The position numbers and the translations under genes are program-made. This document shows, in pieces, positions 1 through 8,863 of a stretch of 64,000 nt of DNA. Origin of the DNA: Clostridiales bacterium (lineage in GTDB: Bacteria; Bacillota; Clostridia; Saccharofermentanales; Saccharofermentanaceae); NCBI GenBank assembly GCA_017428155.1, contig JAFRRJ010000053.1, positions 62,001-126,000 of the forward strand, written 5' to 3'. The notes beneath the pieces are model-generated. The model was not told where the DNA came from and did not search any database. It was given only the letters and a program-made list of their open reading frames with translations. Every line of letters starts with the position of its first letter. Positions within the stretch are counted from its first letter, which is position 1.

Positions 1-1012
1 CTTCAGACATTGAAGCGATGTAGATCTTTACATAAGAAGGCTTCTCCTTGAGAACGCCCTGAGCCTCAGCTTCGAGCAGGAGTCTTTCAACACCCATCGC
101 AAATCCGATACCGGGTGTCTCAGGTCCTTCCATGGTTCCGACAAGTCCGTCGTACCTTCCGCCGCCGCAGATGGTTCCCTGCGTTCCGACGTTCTCTGAT
201 ACGAACTCGAAAACCGTCCTCGTATAGTAATCCAAACCTCTTACGATGTTCGGGTCGATTGTGTATGAAATGCCGATTGCCTCAAGTCTTGCCTTAAGTC
301 CCTCGAAATGCTCTTTGCAGTCATCGCAAAGATAATCGATAAGCCTCGGTGCATTCTTAACGATGTCCTTGCCGCCGTCGACCTTGCAGTCGATCATGCG
401 CAAAGGATTCTTCTCAAATCTTGCCTGGCAGTCCTCACACATTGAAGCAACGTGAGGTCTGAAGTAATCCTTCAGGAGCTTGGTGTACTCACCGCGGCAG
501 TTAGGACAGCCGATGGAGTTGATGTGGAGAGCGATGTTCTGAAGACCCATCTTCCTGAAGAAGACGTCAACAACGGAGATTATCTCGGCATCGATATCCG
601 GTCCCTTCGCACCGAAAGCCTCCAGACCGAACTGGTGGAACTCACGGAATCTTCCCTTAGCCATCTTCTCATAACGGAAAGCTGTGATGTTATAGAACAT
701 CCTTACCGGTACGGGAAGGCTCGACATACCCTTCTCGATATAGCTCCTGACGACACCTGCCGTGCCCTCAGGTCTTAACGTGATGCTTCTTCCACCCTTG
801 TCCTCAAAGGTGTACATCTCTTTGGTTACAACGTCTGTGGTATCGCCAACGCCTCTCTGGAAAAGGTCAGTCTGCTCAAATGTCGGGATCCTTATCTCTT
901 CATAGCCGAAGGAATGGCATACATCAGCAAAAGTCTGCTCTGCGATCTGCCAATTGTGTATCTCTGAAGGAAGAATATCCTTCGTTCCCTTCTGCGTAAC
1001 GTATCTCATCAT
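1..1012 (-). CDS. hisS: Histidyl-tRNA synthetase, 3' end cut by window
   Basis: Charges tRNA-His with histidine in the cytoplasm. The reading frame is open from the window edge to an ATG pair at 1012/1009, giving about 337 N-terminal residues; the anticodon-binding C-terminus lies outside. It shows class II synthetase motif 2 (FRYEKMAKGRFREFHQFG), the histidine-binding stretch GGGRYDGLVG and motif 3 (GIGFAMGVERL). The SD AGGAG lies 4 nt before the first ATG and 7 nt before the second, so 1009 is the likelier start. It follows prmA in the same direction but has its own promoter (1047-1075) behind a terminator, so it is probably a separate unit. Confidence 0.95.
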   Translation of the reverse strand, partial: MMRYVTQKGTKDILPSEIHNWQIAEQTFADVCHSFGYEEIRIPTFEQTDLFQRGVGDTTDVVTKEMYTFEDKGGRSITLRPEGTAGVVRSYIEKGMSSLPVPVRMFYNITAFRYEKMAKGRFREFHQFGLEAFGAKGPDIDAEIISVVDVFFRKMGLQNIALHINSIGCPNCRGEYTKLLKDYFRPHVASMCEDCQARFEKNPLRMIDCKVDGGKDIVKNAPRLIDYLCDDCKEHFEGLKARLEAIGISYTIDPNIVRGLDYYTRTVFEFVSENVGTQGTICGGGRYDGLVGTMEGPETPGIGFAMGVERLLLEAEAQGVLKEKPSYVKIYIASMSE

Positions 1013-1046
1013 AGTACTCCTAGCATAATCTTATAAAACACGCGAT

Positions 1047-1075
1047 ATTATAATATTAAAAGGGTCAATAAACAA
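1047..1075 (-). promoter_or_regulatory. Probable hisS promoter
   Basis: On the minus strand a -35 TTGTTT (1070-1075) and a perfect -10 TATAAT (1047-1052) are separated by 17 nt. This places the start about 28 nt before hisS. The -35 lies in the loop of the upstream terminator hairpin. Confidence 0.55.
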
Positions 1076-1099
1076 CCTGAAAGACAGTGTTTTGACCCT
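1051..1099 (-). terminator. Terminator after prmA
   Basis: AGGGTCAA (1092-1099 on the complement) pairs with TTGACCCT (1061-1068 on the complement), an 8-bp stem with a long loop. It is followed on the minus strand by the T-rich run TTTTAATATT. It would end the hrcA-to-prmA transcript. The long loop lowers confidence. Confidence 0.5.
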
Positions 1100-1242
1100 C
1101 GGTCTGCTAAGAGTTGTGATTTTTGTCCGGCAGTCCGCCAAAAAACGGCTTCAAGTATCCCCTTCACTCCAAACGCGCAAATCATTTACGCTTGCGACTT
1201 CCGCACAAGCGCAGCGCGGAGGACATTGAGCAAGCTAAATGA

Positions 1243-2274
1243 TTATGCGCGTTTTGCTATATATGCCATCCAGTCGTTCTTTGACTGCTCGGCTACGATC
1301 TCCATGCCGGCCTTTTCGAGCGCTTCAATGACGCGGTCTTTCTTGGTGTTGATGATGCCTGAGCATACAAAGATACCGTTCTCGGCAAGATCTGCGGGAA
1401 TATCGCAGGCAATCTCCGCAATGACATCTGCAATGATGTTTGCGACGATCAGGTCATAGGGCGCATTCTTTACGCTCTTGAGCTCGCCCGTGTAGCAGTT
1501 AACGTTAGGGCAGTCATTTATCGCACAGTTCTCCTCTGCGACTTTTACGGCCAGCGAATCGATATCGACCGCATCGACGCTCTTTGCGCCAAGCTTGCTT
1601 GCGATGATTGCAAGGATGCCCGATCCGGTTCCGAGATCAAGTACGGATGTGTCAGGCATGATTATGTTATCGAGGATCTCGGCGCACATCGATGTCGTCT
1701 CGTGTGTGCCTGTGCCGAATGCGGAGCCGGGGTCAAGGATAACCTTGATAGCGCCCTTTTCGAGCTCGGCATCGCCTTCTTCGATCCATGAAGGACAGAT
1801 AACTATCCTGTTTGAGAGCTTGAATTCCTCATAATACTTCTTCCAGTTGTTCGCCCAATCCTCGTCATCGACATATCGGAAACCGTCAAAACCCTTTCCG
1901 ATGTCAAGGAATTCACCTATTTCGGCAAGACGGGACTTTATGAAGTCCATGGCTTCAGCCGTGGGAAGCTCTTTGTCTGTGATCGAACCGTATATCATGC
2001 CGACTCCGTCAGGATTTGCAAACTCCTCGCTCTTTGCGCCCATGCGGATAACGCCGTCATCAGTCTCGGCAAAATACGCCTTGATGACAACATCCTGACC
2101 ATAGCTCTCGATCGTTCCGTCATCGCAGTAGCTTAAAGGGTCGTTGTCTATGGTGTTCCTGAACTCCATAGGATCCTGCGAAGCGATGCCGTCTGCGCCA
2201 ACCTGCGCAAGCATCTCACAGATAGCTTCGGAAGCTTCTTCGGTAGTCTTGATCGTTATCTCTGCCCATCTCAT
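1243..2274 (-). CDS. prmA: Ribosomal protein L11 methyltransferase
   Basis: SAM-dependent trimethylation of ribosomal protein L11 in the cytoplasm. The 343 residues are slightly longer than the usual ~310. SAM-binding motif I (VLDLGTGSGILAI) is at residues 211-223, preceded by DPGSAFGTGTHETT at 181-194 and followed by the NIIADVI strand of the Rossmann methyltransferase fold. The start at 2274 has GAGGAT at SD distance. It is the last gene of the heat-shock operon, 57 nt after dnaJ, a common Firmicutes arrangement, so it is likely co-induced with the chaperones. A weak hairpin (2298-2319) lies in the gap. Confidence 0.95.
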   Translation of the reverse strand: MRWAEITIKTTEEASEAICEMLAQVGADGIASQDPMEFRNTIDNDPLSYCDDGTIESYGQDVVIKAYFAETDDGVIRMGAKSEEFANPDGVGMIYGSITDKELPTAEAMDFIKSRLAEIGEFLDIGKGFDGFRYVDDEDWANNWKKYYEEFKLSNRIVICPSWIEEGDAELEKGAIKVILDPGSAFGTGTHETTSMCAEILDNIIMPDTSVLDLGTGSGILAIIASKLGAKSVDAVDIDSLAVKVAEENCAINDCPNVNCYTGELKSVKNAPYDLIVANIIADVIAEIACDIPADLAENGIFVCSGIINTKKDRVIEALEKAGMEIVAEQSKNDWMAYIAKRA

Positions 2275-2331
2275 AGTCTTATCCTCTAATGAAAACGAGG
2301 GACCCCGTAAAGGATCCCTGCGTGATTTTGT

Positions 2332-3462
2332 TTATTTAAACAGGTTCTTTATCTTCTGGAAGAACTGGCTGCTCCTTGCGTAGTTGCGCTCCGTAAGAGT
2401 GTTGTTAAACTGCGTGAGAAGCTGCTTCTGCTCGCGCGAGAGTCCTGTCGGAACCTCAAGTATGAACTTAACGACGTGATCGCCTTTGATGTTCGGATTG
2501 CTCTTGCTTGGAATACCCTTGCTCCTCAAAGTGATCGAATCGCCGGGCTGCGTACCTTCCTTAAGCGTGTATTTCTCCTTGCCGTAGATAGTGGGAACCT
2601 CTATCTCGCCGCCTAATGCAGCCTGGGCAAATGTTATCGGCACGCTGCAGGAAGTATTATTTCCGCTGCGCTCGAAAACATCGTGCTTCTTGACCTTGAA
2701 CTCAATATAGAGATCGCCGTAAGGTCCGCCGTTGGTACCCGGTTCGCCTTCATTTCTGACAGGAAGCATATCGCCCGTGTCGACGCCTGCTGGAATAACA
2801 ACCGTAAGATTCTTCACGGTCTTAAGTCTTCCCTTGCCTCTGCACTGGGCACAAGGTGTTCTGATCACGGTTCCTCTTCCGTTACATGTCGGACAGGTCT
2901 TTGTGACCATTGTCATACCAAAGAGAGTCTGCGTCTGCTGCTGGACTCTTCCTGCGCCACGGCATGTGGAGCATGTCTCAGGTGTGGTTCCGGGCTGTGC
3001 GCCTGAACCGTTACAGGTTTTGCAGATATCTTCTTTAGTAAGCTGGAAAGTCTTGGTGCAGCCGAATGCCGCCTCCATAAACTCCAATGCCATATGGTAC
3101 TTAAGATCCGCGCCCTTCTGAGGACCCGTACGTCTTCTTGAACTGCCTCCGAAGCCGCCTCCGAAGAATGAACTGAAGATATCACCCAAGTCGACATCGT
3201 AAGCGCCGCCGTAGCCGCCACCGCCGCCGAATCCGTTGGGATCGACGCCTGCATGGCCGAATCTGTCGTATTTAGCTTTCTTATCAGGATCTGAAAGTAT
3301 TGAATATGCTTCGTTGACTTCCTTGAAGTGAGCCTCGGCGTCTTTATCGCCCGGATGCAAGTCAGGGTGATATTTTTTGGCCTGCTGTCTGAAAGCCTTC
3401 TTTATCTCGTCATCGGAAGCACCTTTTGTTACTCCCAACACCTCATAGTAATCTCTAGCCAA
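2332..3462 (-). CDS. dnaJ: Chaperone DnaJ (Hsp40)
   Basis: Co-chaperone that delivers clients to DnaK and stimulates its ATPase. Domains in order: J domain (residues 4-70, HPD at 32-34), Gly/Phe-rich linker (about 72-106), a zinc region with four CxxCxGxG motifs (147-211), then the C-terminal substrate-binding barrels. The 376 residues are the usual length. It follows dnaK by 119 nt; that gap holds a stable hairpin (3530-3556) that may set the DnaK:DnaJ ratio. It is controlled with the rest of the operon by HrcA/CIRCE. Confidence 0.98.
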   Translation of the reverse strand: MARDYYEVLGVTKGASDDEIKKAFRQQAKKYHPDLHPGDKDAEAHFKEVNEAYSILSDPDKKAKYDRFGHAGVDPNGFGGGGGYGGAYDVDLGDIFSSFFGGGFGGSSRRRTGPQKGADLKYHMALEFMEAAFGCTKTFQLTKEDICKTCNGSGAQPGTTPETCSTCRGAGRVQQQTQTLFGMTMVTKTCPTCNGRGTVIRTPCAQCRGKGRLKTVKNLTVVIPAGVDTGDMLPVRNEGEPGTNGGPYGDLYIEFKVKKHDVFERSGNNTSCSVPITFAQAALGGEIEVPTIYGKEKYTLKEGTQPGDSITLRSKGIPSKSNPNIKGDHVVKFILEVPTGLSREQKQLLTQFNNTLTERNYARSSQFFQKIKNLFK

Positions 3463-3529
3463 AGAGGAACCCCTCCGATCTTATTTTCGCGCCATTCAAA
3501 GAAAAGCGCTGTCCTTAACATACATGTAT

Positions 3530-3556
3530 CCGGCACATCCATATCAGACGTGCCGG
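3530..3556 (-). other. Stem-loop between dnaK and dnaJ
   Basis: In the minus-strand RNA CCGGCACGUC pairs with GAUGUGCCGG over 10 bp (one G-U pair) with a 7-nt loop. No T-run follows, so it is not a classical terminator. It could protect the upstream dnaK mRNA or be a processing site, as proposed for other chaperone operons; the role is inferred. Confidence 0.6.
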
Positions 3557-3581
3557 ACTATTGTATCAGATTTTAATTCAA

Positions 3582-5456
3582 TTAGAAGTCGCCGCCGGCA
3601 TTCTTGAAGCCATCGCCGTTACCGCCCTGATCAGGGTTAACGGACTCTGTGCCGTAGCCTGCGAAGTCTTCAGGATTAGGCTGAGCCTGCTGAGGACCTG
3701 CTCCCGGAGCACCCTGTGCAGCACCTGCTGCCTGGTAGATCTTCTCGGAAAGCTTGTAGAGAGCCTGTGTAAGGTCTTCAGTGCCCTTCTTCATAGCCTC
3801 TGTGTCATCCTTAGCGATGGCATCCTTGAGCTTAGCGATCTCATCATTTACAGGAGCCTTGTCTGCGTCAGAGATCTTGTCGCCTGCATCCTTCATGGTC
3901 TTCTCTGCCTGGAAGCAAGCTGTCTCTGCCTGGTTCTTGATCTCGACCTTCTCCTTGACTGCCTTATCCTCAGCTGCGTGCATCTCTGCTTCCTTAACAG
4001 CCTTCTGGATCTCTTCCTCGCTCATGTTGGAAGAAGACTGGATCGTGATATGATGCTCACGGCCTGTGCCCTTATCCTTAGCACTTACGTTAACGATACC
4101 GTTAGCATCTATATCGAATGTAACTTCGATCTGCGGAACACCACGGGGTGCGGGTGCGATACCGTCAAGGATGAAGTTGCCCAATGTCTTGTTGTAAGCA
4201 GCCATCTCACGCTCACCCTGGAGTACGTGGACCTCAACCTGTGTCTGGCCGTCAGCTGCCGTGGAGAATATCTGGCTCTTCTTTGTAGGGATCGTTGTGT
4301 TACGCTCGATCATCTTTGTGCATACACCGCCCATTGTCTCGATACCGAGTGAAAGAGGTGTAACGTCGAGGAGAAGGAGTCCCTTAACGTCGCCTGTAAG
4401 GACTGCTGCCTGGATAGCTGCGCCGATAGCAACGCACTCGTCAGGGTTGATGCCCTTGAAAGGCTCTTTGCCGAAGTAATTCTTAACTGCATCCTGAACT
4501 GCAGGGATTCTTGTGGAACCGCCTACGAGAAGGATCTTGTCGATATCTGAAGGAGATACTGAAGCATCGCTCATAGCGCGCTTAACAGGATCCATTGTCT
4601 TCTGAACGAGGTCAGCTGTGAGCTCATCGAACTTAGCTCTTGTGAGAGTGATGTCCATGTGCTTAGGACCTGTTGCATCTGCCGTGATGTAAGGGAGATT
4701 GATGTTGGAGGATGTAACGCCGGAAAGCTCGATCTTAGCCTTCTCAGCTGCCTCTCTCAATCTCTGCATAGCCATACGGTCAGATCTTAAGTCAACGCCG
4801 TCAGATGTCTTGAAGGAATCTACGAGGTAGTCAACGATCTTGTTATCGAAGTCGTCACCGCCAAGTCTGTTGTTACCTGCTGTTGCGAGAACCTCGAAAA
4901 CGCCGTCTGCGATATCAAGTACGGATACATCGAACGTACCGCCGCCCAAGTCAAATACAAGGATCTTCTGGTCGGATTCCTTATCAAGACCGTAAGCAAG
5001 GGAAGCTGCCGTAGGCTCGTTGATGATTCTCAAAACCTCAAGACCTGCGATACGGCCTGCGTCCTTTGTAGCCTGACGCTGTGAGTCGGTGAAGTATGCA
5101 GGAACAGTAATAACTGCCTGTGTTACGGGAGTTCCGAGGTAAGCCTCTGCATCGCTCTTGAGCTTAGCGAGGATCATTGCGGAGATCTCCTGAGGTGTGT
5201 AGTTCTTATCGTCGATGGATACCTTATAGTCAGAACCCATCTCTCTCTTGATGGACTGGATAGTACGGTCAGGGTTTGTGACTGCCTGTCTCTTTGCTAC
5301 CTGTCCGATAAGACGCTCGCCTGTCTTTGTGAAACCTACTACTGAAGGTGTCGTTCTGTTGCCTTCGGGATTAGGAATGACTACTGTCTCCGAACCTTCC
5401 ATAACTGCAACACATGAATTTGTTGTACCAAGGTCAATACCAATTACTTTTGCCAT
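3582..5456 (-). CDS. dnaK: Chaperone DnaK (Hsp70)
   Basis: ATP-driven Hsp70 chaperone. The protein starts [20 protein letters not shown], has the Hsp70 signatures ([27 protein letters not shown]), a substrate domain and a disordered Gly/Pro/Gln-rich tail; 624 residues is typical. The SD GGAGGAG precedes the ATG at 5456. A 6-bp hairpin (5472-5488: AAGTCC/GGACTT) sits just upstream of the SD. Gene order is grpE-clpP-dnaK-dnaJ. No separate promoter is visible, so expression should follow the CIRCE promoter upstream of hrcA. Confidence 0.99.
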   Translation of the reverse strand: MAKVIGIDLGTTNSCVAVMEGSETVVIPNPEGNRTTPSVVGFTKTGERLIGQVAKRQAVTNPDRTIQSIKREMGSDYKVSIDDKNYTPQEISAMILAKLKSDAEAYLGTPVTQAVITVPAYFTDSQRQATKDAGRIAGLEVLRIINEPTAASLAYGLDKESDQKILVFDLGGGTFDVSVLDIADGVFEVLATAGNNRLGGDDFDNKIVDYLVDSFKTSDGVDLRSDRMAMQRLREAAEKAKIELSGVTSSNINLPYITADATGPKHMDITLTRAKFDELTADLVQKTMDPVKRAMSDASVSPSDIDKILLVGGSTRIPAVQDAVKNYFGKEPFKGINPDECVAIGAAIQAAVLTGDVKGLLLLDVTPLSLGIETMGGVCTKMIERNTTIPTKKSQIFSTAADGQTQVEVHVLQGEREMAAYNKTLGNFILDGIAPAPRGVPQIEVTFDIDANGIVNVSAKDKGTGREHHITIQSSSNMSEEEIQKAVKEAEMHAAEDKAVKEKVEIKNQAETACFQAEKTMKDAGDKISDADKAPVNDEIAKLKDAIAKDDTEAMKKGTEDLTQALYKLSEKIYQAAGAAQGAPGAGPQQAQPNPEDFAGYGTESVNPDQGGNGDGFKNAGGDF

Positions 5457-5514
5457 ATTATTCTCCTCCTGAAGTCCTTCATGGACTTTGCTTTGCTTTG
5501 TTTTCTATCTCTTA

Positions 5515-6117
5515 TTATGTTCTCTTGCTGTCTAAGATCTTGTCTACGATACCGTATTCAAGAGCTTCCTGAGCTGTCATCCAGTGATCTCTGTCTGTAT
5601 CCTGCATCAAGGTCTCAAGGTCTTTTCCGCAGTTGTCAGCGAGGATCTGGTTGAGTCTCTTTCTTGTATCTCTGATGTGGTCTGCTGCGATAAGGATCTC
5701 TGTTGCCTGACCCTGTGCGCCGCCCAGAGGCTGGTGGATCATGACTTCAGCATTGGGAAGGATACATCTCTTGCCCTTTGTACCTGCTGAAAGAAGTACA
5801 GAACCCATTGAAGCTGCCATTCCCATGCAGATCGTCTGGATGTCCGGCTTGATCAGACGCATTGTGTCATAGATCATAAGGCCGTCAGATACTGATCCTC
5901 CGGGGCTGTTGATGTAGAACTGAATGTCCTTGTCGGGATCCTCTGCCTCAAGGAAGAGGAGCTGAGCCGTAATAAGGCTTGCAGTTACTGAGTTGACCTC
6001 TTCTGAAAGGATAACGATCCTCTCCTTGAGAAGTCTGGAATAAATGTCGTAGGCGCGCTCACCGCGACCTGTGGTCTCGATTACTGTGGGCACCAGGCTT
6101 GATCTGATTAAATCCAT
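5515..6117 (-). CDS. clpP: ATP-dependent Clp protease proteolytic subunit
   Basis: Serine protease ring that degrades proteins unfolded by ClpX/ClpA/ClpC. The 200 residues show the catalytic triad: Ser103 in GMAASMGS, His128 in VMIHQPLGG and Asp177 in TDRDHW. SPGGSV (71-76) forms part of the oxyanion region. It lies between grpE and dnaK, on the same strand with short gaps (about 34 and 58 nt), so it appears to be a member of the HrcA-controlled chaperone operon. In most Firmicutes clpP is a separate, CtsR-controlled gene, which makes this placement noteworthy. Confidence 0.96.
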   Translation of the reverse strand: MDLIRSSLVPTVIETTGRGERAYDIYSRLLKERIVILSEEVNSVTASLITAQLLFLEAEDPDKDIQFYINSPGGSVSDGLMIYDTMRLIKPDIQTICMGMAASMGSVLLSAGTKGKRCILPNAEVMIHQPLGGAQGQATEILIAADHIRDTRKRLNQILADNCGKDLETLMQDTDRDHWMTAQEALEYGIVDKILDSKRT

Positions 6118-6151
6118 GTTTACTCTCCTTTATCTTCTATTTGTTTTTTAC

Positions 6152-6805
6152 TTAGTTAGCTACCTGGACCTGAGCATGTCTGATTACTCTGTCCTTGTAC
6201 TTGTATCCCTTAGCGAAAACCATCGCTATCTCCTGTTCGCCTAACTCTTCATCGTCGACGTGCATCATCGCATCGTGAAGGTTGGGATCGAATTTTGTTC
6301 CGCGCTCTGCGGGAATCTCTTCGACACCGATCTTCTTGAGGGTATCCTGTGCCTGTCTTCCGACGAGTTCCATTCCCTGAATGACTTTATCAAGTGAATC
6401 CTCATCAGCTTTTTTCGCGCCTTCGGTTGCCCTGTCGAGGTTGTCAATGAGTGTCAGGAATTCCTTTGTTACGCATGCAACAGCATCTGCATAAAGGTTA
6501 TCCTTCTCCTTCTGGGTACGTCTTCTGTAGTTGTCGTACTCAGCATAAAGGTTCATATATCTTGCTTCGAGTTCGTTTGTTGCTTCGGAACTGTCAGCAG
6601 ATGCGTCCTCGTCGTCATCATCTTCATCGTCGGCATTACCTGCTTCTGCTTTGACTTCCGGCTCAGTTTCCTTGCTTTGGGTCTCGCCGCCTTCTGCTGA
6701 TGCCTTGTCGGAAGCTGCAGCATCTTCAACGGAGCTGTTGTCGACCTCATCCTTTACAGGCTCGTCATCAGCCCCGAAAAATAACTCTTCATCATTACTT
6801 GCCAT
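6152..6805 (-). CDS. grpE: Nucleotide exchange factor GrpE
   Basis: Releases ADP from DnaK and is therefore needed for the DnaK cycle. It has a long acidic, low-complexity N-terminus (about residues 1-80, Glu/Asp/Ser-rich), then a coiled-coil (around LEARYMNLYAEYDNYRRR) and the GrpE beta-domain with VEEIPAERGTKFDPNLHDAM. I chose the ATG at 6805 because AAAGG lies about 9 nt before it; the ATG at 6814 directly abuts the SD. It lies between hrcA and clpP in the heat-shock operon. Confidence 0.96.
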   Translation of the reverse strand: MASNDEELFFGADDEPVKDEVDNSSVEDAAASDKASAEGGETQSKETEPEVKAEAGNADDEDDDDEDASADSSEATNELEARYMNLYAEYDNYRRRTQKEKDNLYADAVACVTKEFLTLIDNLDRATEGAKKADEDSLDKVIQGMELVGRQAQDTLKKIGVEEIPAERGTKFDPNLHDAMMHVDDEELGEQEIAMVFAKGYKYKDRVIRHAQVQVAN

Positions 6806-6849
6806 TTTATTCATCCTTTCCCGTTTTGTTTTCGAATTGATATATAAGA

Positions 6850-7902
6850 TCAGGTAAACTTCTGCATCTCTTTGTTAAGCTTCTTCTTAACAAAATCGAT
6901 CTGCGAGATTACCTTGGAATAAAGCATTCTCTTAGGTCCTATGACTCCGATATTGCCTGATACGGAATCCGTCAGATTGTATGTTGCCGTGATAAAACTG
7001 CAGTCATCAAGACCTTCAAGTGTTATCTCCTGTCCGATCCTGATCATGAAGGAATCGTCAGAACCCTCTTCTCTTGCGGCATTCTCCATCTCATTGACAT
7101 AGCCTGCGACCATTCCCGAATCCGAAAGAGTACCAAGGAGGTCTCTTGCGCGGCCAAGTGAACTGAAGTCAGGAAGACTAAGCATCCTGTGCTCGCCTTC
7201 AAGATAGATATTAAGCTCATCAGCCTGCTTTATGGCTGCATATGCTTCATACAGGACCTGCTTCAAAAGCGGCTCGGGAACCTCTGTCCCCTTGCCTGCG
7301 GTCTCAACAGTTACGAGAGTGATCTCATCCAAAGGCTTTCCGGTAAGATTCTTCTCGATAGCACCGGAGATCTTCATTATCTGCTCATCATTAAGGAAAT
7401 TAGGGATCCTTACGACCTTGTCCTTGACCACGCCGGCGGAAAGTACCATAACAACGAGTGCCTTGCCGGGCTCGATCATTAAGATCTTAAGCTGCTTAAG
7501 ATAGCTCTTCTTGAGCCTCGGACTCATGGCAAGAGATACAAAGCCTGTTGTCTCGGAAAGCGTGTAAGTGGCGTTCTTAATAAGATCTGTCACTTCATCA
7601 ACGCTGGAATCTATCCTCTTCTCGATCTCGAGCTTCTCTCTTGGAGACAGCTCCTCGATAGTCATAAGCGAGTTAACATACTCACGGTAACCCTTGTCTG
7701 AAGGAATACGGCCTGCACTTGTGTGGGGCTTCTCGATCAGTCCCAGGTGCTCTAACTCAGCCATATCATTACGGAGTGTGGCAGAACTTACAGAAAAATT
7801 GTGGCGCTCGATCAAAGACTTGGAACCGACAGGTTCGTTAGTTGATACGTAGTCGTCAACAATAGCGTGCAGGACTTCTTTTTTACGGTTATCCAACTGC
7901 AT
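6850..7902 (-). CDS. hrcA: Heat-inducible transcription repressor HrcA
   Basis: Represses class I heat-shock genes by binding CIRCE; GroE keeps it active. The N-terminal winged helix (residues 1-75) contains SSATLRNDMAELEHLGLI, and the rest is the HrcA dimerisation/inserted domain. The start ATG at 7902 is 9 nt after GGGAG; a TTG at 7908 in the same frame is possible but too close to the SD. It is the first gene of the operon and its own promoter carries the CIRCE element (7925-7951), so it is autoregulated. Confidence 0.97.
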   Translation of the reverse strand: MQLDNRKKEVLHAIVDDYVSTNEPVGSKSLIERHNFSVSSATLRNDMAELEHLGLIEKPHTSAGRIPSDKGYREYVNSLMTIEELSPREKLEIEKRIDSSVDEVTDLIKNATYTLSETTGFVSLAMSPRLKKSYLKQLKILMIEPGKALVVMVLSAGVVKDKVVRIPNFLNDEQIMKISGAIEKNLTGKPLDEITLVTVETAGKGTEVPEPLLKQVLYEAYAAIKQADELNIYLEGEHRMLSLPDFSSLGRARDLLGTLSDSGMVAGYVNEMENAAREEGSDDSFMIRIGQEITLEGLDDCSFITATYNLTDSVSGNIGVIGPKRMLYSKVISQIDFVKKKLNKEMQKFT

Positions 7903-7924
7903 ATTCAAGTTCTCCCTTCTCCGA

Positions 7925-7951
7925 TTAGCACTCTACGCACCAGAGTGCCAA
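7925..7951 (-). promoter_or_regulatory. CIRCE operator of the hrcA operon
   Basis: TTAGCACTC, 9 nt, GAGTGCCAA: the CIRCE inverted repeat (TTAGCACTC-N9-GAGTGCTAA) with one mismatch. It sits immediately downstream of the -10 box and upstream of the hrcA SD. Confidence 0.93.
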
Positions 7952-7955
7952 CAAC

Positions 7956-7984
7956 AATATACTCTTAAAGTCAAAAATAGTCAA
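7956..7984 (-). promoter_or_regulatory. hrcA operon promoter
   Basis: On the minus strand: -35 TTGACT (7979-7984), 17 nt, -10 TATATT (7956-7961). This is a vegetative sigma-A type promoter, with the CIRCE operator in the initially transcribed region. Confidence 0.85.
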
Positions 7985-8143
7985 ATGATTATTTGCGTGA
8001 AATCTGAGGCTTCCCCAACGCACCCGCAAACGCCACTCTTTCAAAGCTTTTCAGGACCATTTGCCTATTCCAAATTCACGGAGTTTCATTATAATACTTA
8101 GTTGCTTAACTAAATCTTAAGTTCACCTTAAACCGGAGGAATC

Positions 8144-8848
8144 ATGAGAGGAATCGTTTTCGACATCGACGACACACTGTACTGCAGGCAGGATATGCTC
8201 GTGAAAGCAGCTGAGACCGTGCTTGGCGTTAAAGTTGACGACTGGCACGAGTTCATCACCATCTTCTACGAGAAGAGCGACATCAATATGGCTGCCTTAG
8301 AATCAGGCGAGATCTCTACTCATGACATCAACGGCTGGCGCTACAACGAGACTTTCAGGCTGTTAGGTCTTCCCTTCAAGCCCGATGACGGCGGGCTTGC
8401 GGCAGATGCCTATCTGGAGCTGCAGAGCCACATGTTCCTGAGCGAAGACATGAAGAACGCTCTTGACCGCTTCGCCTCAGATCCGGATACAAAGCTTGCT
8501 ATACTTACCGCCGGCGAATCAAAACACCAGTGGAACAAAGTCGTGATGTTAGGCCTGGACAAATGGTTCGACAGGTCAAACGTAATAGTTACGGGGGATG
8601 TCGGGATCTCCAAACCTGATGTAAGACTGTGCCGCATGATCGAGGAAAAGCTGAATCTTACGCCTGATGAGCTCTGGATGATCGGCGATAATTACGATAA
8701 AGATATAACAGGTGCGATCGATTCCGGCTGGCACTCTGTCTGGATCAACCGCAGAGGATTGCCTTCCCGCGGCAAAGCACCCGATATCGAAGTCAGCACA
8801 GACGCCGAACTCACTGAAGTCTTGCTTAAGGGACTTCCGGGTGACTGA
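8144..8848 (+). CDS. HAD-superfamily hydrolase
   Basis: Cytoplasmic haloacid-dehalogenase-type phosphatase. All four motifs are visible: FDIDDTLY (5-12, nucleophile Asp), LTAGESKHQW (motif II), GISKPD (motif III Lys) and WMIGDNYDKDITGA (motif IV acids). The helical cap follows motif I (C1 type), similar to YjjG/phosphoglycolate-phosphatase-like enzymes. The substrate cannot be told. The SD GGAGG lies 7 nt before the ATG. A perfect TATAAT (8090-8095) lies upstream but lacks a clear -35. It diverges from hrcA and converges with the next gene. Confidence 0.88.
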   Translation: MRGIVFDIDDTLYCRQDMLVKAAETVLGVKVDDWHEFITIFYEKSDINMAALESGEISTHDINGWRYNETFRLLGLPFKPDDGGLAADAYLELQSHMFLSEDMKNALDRFASDPDTKLAILTAGESKHQWNKVVMLGLDKWFDRSNVIVTGDVGISKPDVRLCRMIEEKLNLTPDELWMIGDNYDKDITGAIDSGWHSVWINRRGLPSRGKAPDIEVSTDAELTEVLLKGLPGD

Positions 8849-8863
8849 AAACCTGAATTTGTA

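Noticed and set aside
1120..1145. T5/A6-flanked dyad after prmA
   Set aside because: The stem is interrupted and no U-run follows on either strand in the right position; the 1051-1099 hairpin is the better terminator.
3561..4352. Antisense frame of 263 residues opposite dnaK
   Set aside because: It is a shadow of the conserved dnaK coding strand, with leucine/cysteine-rich composition and no known domain.
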